Shown: positions 4,746 through 5,342 of the stretch, piece after piece | Position numbering within the stretch: the stretch's first letter is position 1 | Layout of the letters: each line of letters opens with the position of its first letter | Origin: Anaerolineales bacterium | GTDB taxonomy: Bacteria > Chloroflexota > Anaerolineae > Anaerolineales > Villigracilaceae | Direction of reading: 5' to 3' | Assembly: GCA_015489255.1 (NCBI GenBank) | Contig: WGAD01000177.1 | Location: forward strand, 1 to 5,342 | DNA length: 5,342 nucleotides | Notes under the pieces: model-generated | Database searches by the model: none | The model's input: only the letters and a program-made list of their open reading frames with translations | What the model was told of the DNA's origin: nothing | Made by a program: the position numbers and the translations under genes

Positions 4746-5342
4746 TCAGGCAGCCATTTTCTCATCCAGCACGCGAACAAGACGTTCACGCACCCCCTCA
4801 AAGGGGATACGCTGCAACACCGGGTCGAAAAAGCCTTCGACGATCAGGCGGTAGGCTTCTCGCGGCGGGATGCCGCGCGATTGCAGGTAAAAATATTGAT
4901 CCGGGTCGATCTTGCCCACCGTCGCCCCGTGGGTACAACGCACGTCATCGGCCAGGATCTCCAGGCCGGGGATAGAATCGGCGCGGGCTTTGTCGCTCAG
5001 AATCAGGTTGCGGTTGGCCTGATAGCCATCGGTCTTTTGAGCGCCGGGGGCGACGTAAATCATCCCCTGCCAGACGGAACGGCTGGCGCCGGTCAGCGCT
5101 CCTTTGAAGAGTAGATCGCTGGCGGTGTGCGGAGCAAAGTGGTTTTGCTGGGTATCATGATCGAAGTGCTGTTCGCCATCGGCAAAGTAGAACCCAGACA
5201 TGCGCCCGTTGGCGCCCGTCCCGACCAGGTCGATATCGGAGAAGTTTTTGGTCAGGCGTGAGCCGATCGCGCCAAAGATCCAGTCCAGGCTGCCATCCCG
5301 TTCTACCCGGGCGCGCTCGTGGCTGAAATTCCACACATGGCG
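4746..5342 (-). CDS. sufD: SufD, C-terminal part of the Fe-S assembly scaffold subunit (partial)
   Basis: The frame is open to the window edge, giving the last 198 residues of a SufB/SufD-family protein of usually about 400-450 residues; the start is outside the window. Numbering from the first visible residue, GSRLTKNF (27-34) and the repeated beta-helix-like strands lead to QANRNLILSDKA (108-119), the SufB/D core. The motif DDVRCTHGATVGKID (132-146) followed by YFYLQSRGI (150-158) identifies SufD rather than SufB, which has EHEATTSKIG and YCQQRGI instead. H138 matches the His of E. coli SufD (H360) that is important for cluster formation at the SufB-SufD interface. The C-terminal helices (from about 159) close the protein with a TGA at 4746-4748. 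SufD would act with SufB and the ATPase SufC in a SufBC2D complex in the cytoplasm; those genes are expected beyond the right edge. Confidence 0.93.
   Translation of the reverse strand, partial: RHVWNFSHERARVERDGSLDWIFGAIGSRLTKNFSDIDLVGTGANGRMSGFYFADGEQHFDHDTQQNHFAPHTASDLLFKGALTGASRSVWQGMIYVAPGAQKTDGYQANRNLILSDKARADSIPGLEILADDVRCTHGATVGKIDPDQYFYLQSRGIPPREAYRLIVEGFFDPVLQRIPFEGVRERLVRVLDEKMAA

Noticed and set aside
4374..5114. 246-residue open frame on the plus strand opposite sufD and the small gene
   Set aside because: It spans the antisense of two genes plus the intergenic palindrome, and has no domain or ribosome binding site that I can see.

Overview
The window is protein-dense, GC-rich DNA. 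Nearly all of it is coding, and five of the six genes lie on the minus strand. The best-supported content is the distal part of a SUF iron-sulfur cluster assembly operon. Read right to left, it runs: the C-terminal half of SufD (5342-4746), a small uncharacterised protein (4655-4386), the cysteine desulfurase SufS (4380-3157), a SufU/IscU-type scaffold (3157-2774) and a small Rieske-type [2Fe-2S] protein (2771-2409). A GC-rich hairpin with a T tract at 2382-2347 closes the unit.

The four genes from the small protein to the Rieske gene are packed tightly: gaps of 5 and 2 bases, and a 1-base TGATG overlap between sufS and sufU. They are very probably co-transcribed and partly translationally coupled. 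The only sizeable gap inside the operon (4656-4745) holds a long palindrome and a perfect TATAAT. It is the natural place for partial termination, mRNA processing or an internal promoter. In the working model, SufS takes sulfur from cysteine, SufU accepts it (no SufE is seen), SufD belongs to the SufBC2D scaffold whose other genes would lie beyond the right edge, and the Rieske protein is a possible client or electron carrier. The small protein looks like a Tudor/SH3-type beta barrel and is the least explained member.

Left of the operon, 2223-346 encodes a membrane-anchored Ntn-hydrolase of the gamma-glutamyltransferase family. It has its own likely promoter (TATAAT at 2276-2271). It keeps the autoprocessing threonine but lacks several substrate-binding residues of classical GGT, so its substrate is uncertain. 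Converging on it from the left edge is the C-terminal end (1-339) of a multi-pass membrane protein, possibly a PIG-V/GT39-like glycosyltransferase; the two stop codons are 6 bases apart.

The overall picture (SufS-SufU rather than SufE, a Rieske protein at the end of the suf operon, the small suf-associated protein, and the style of the membrane proteins) suggests a Chloroflexota bacterium, perhaps Anaerolineae-like. This is an inference from gene layout and recalled family resemblance, not a database result. I saw no tRNA, rRNA, CRISPR array, insertion sequence or phage feature.
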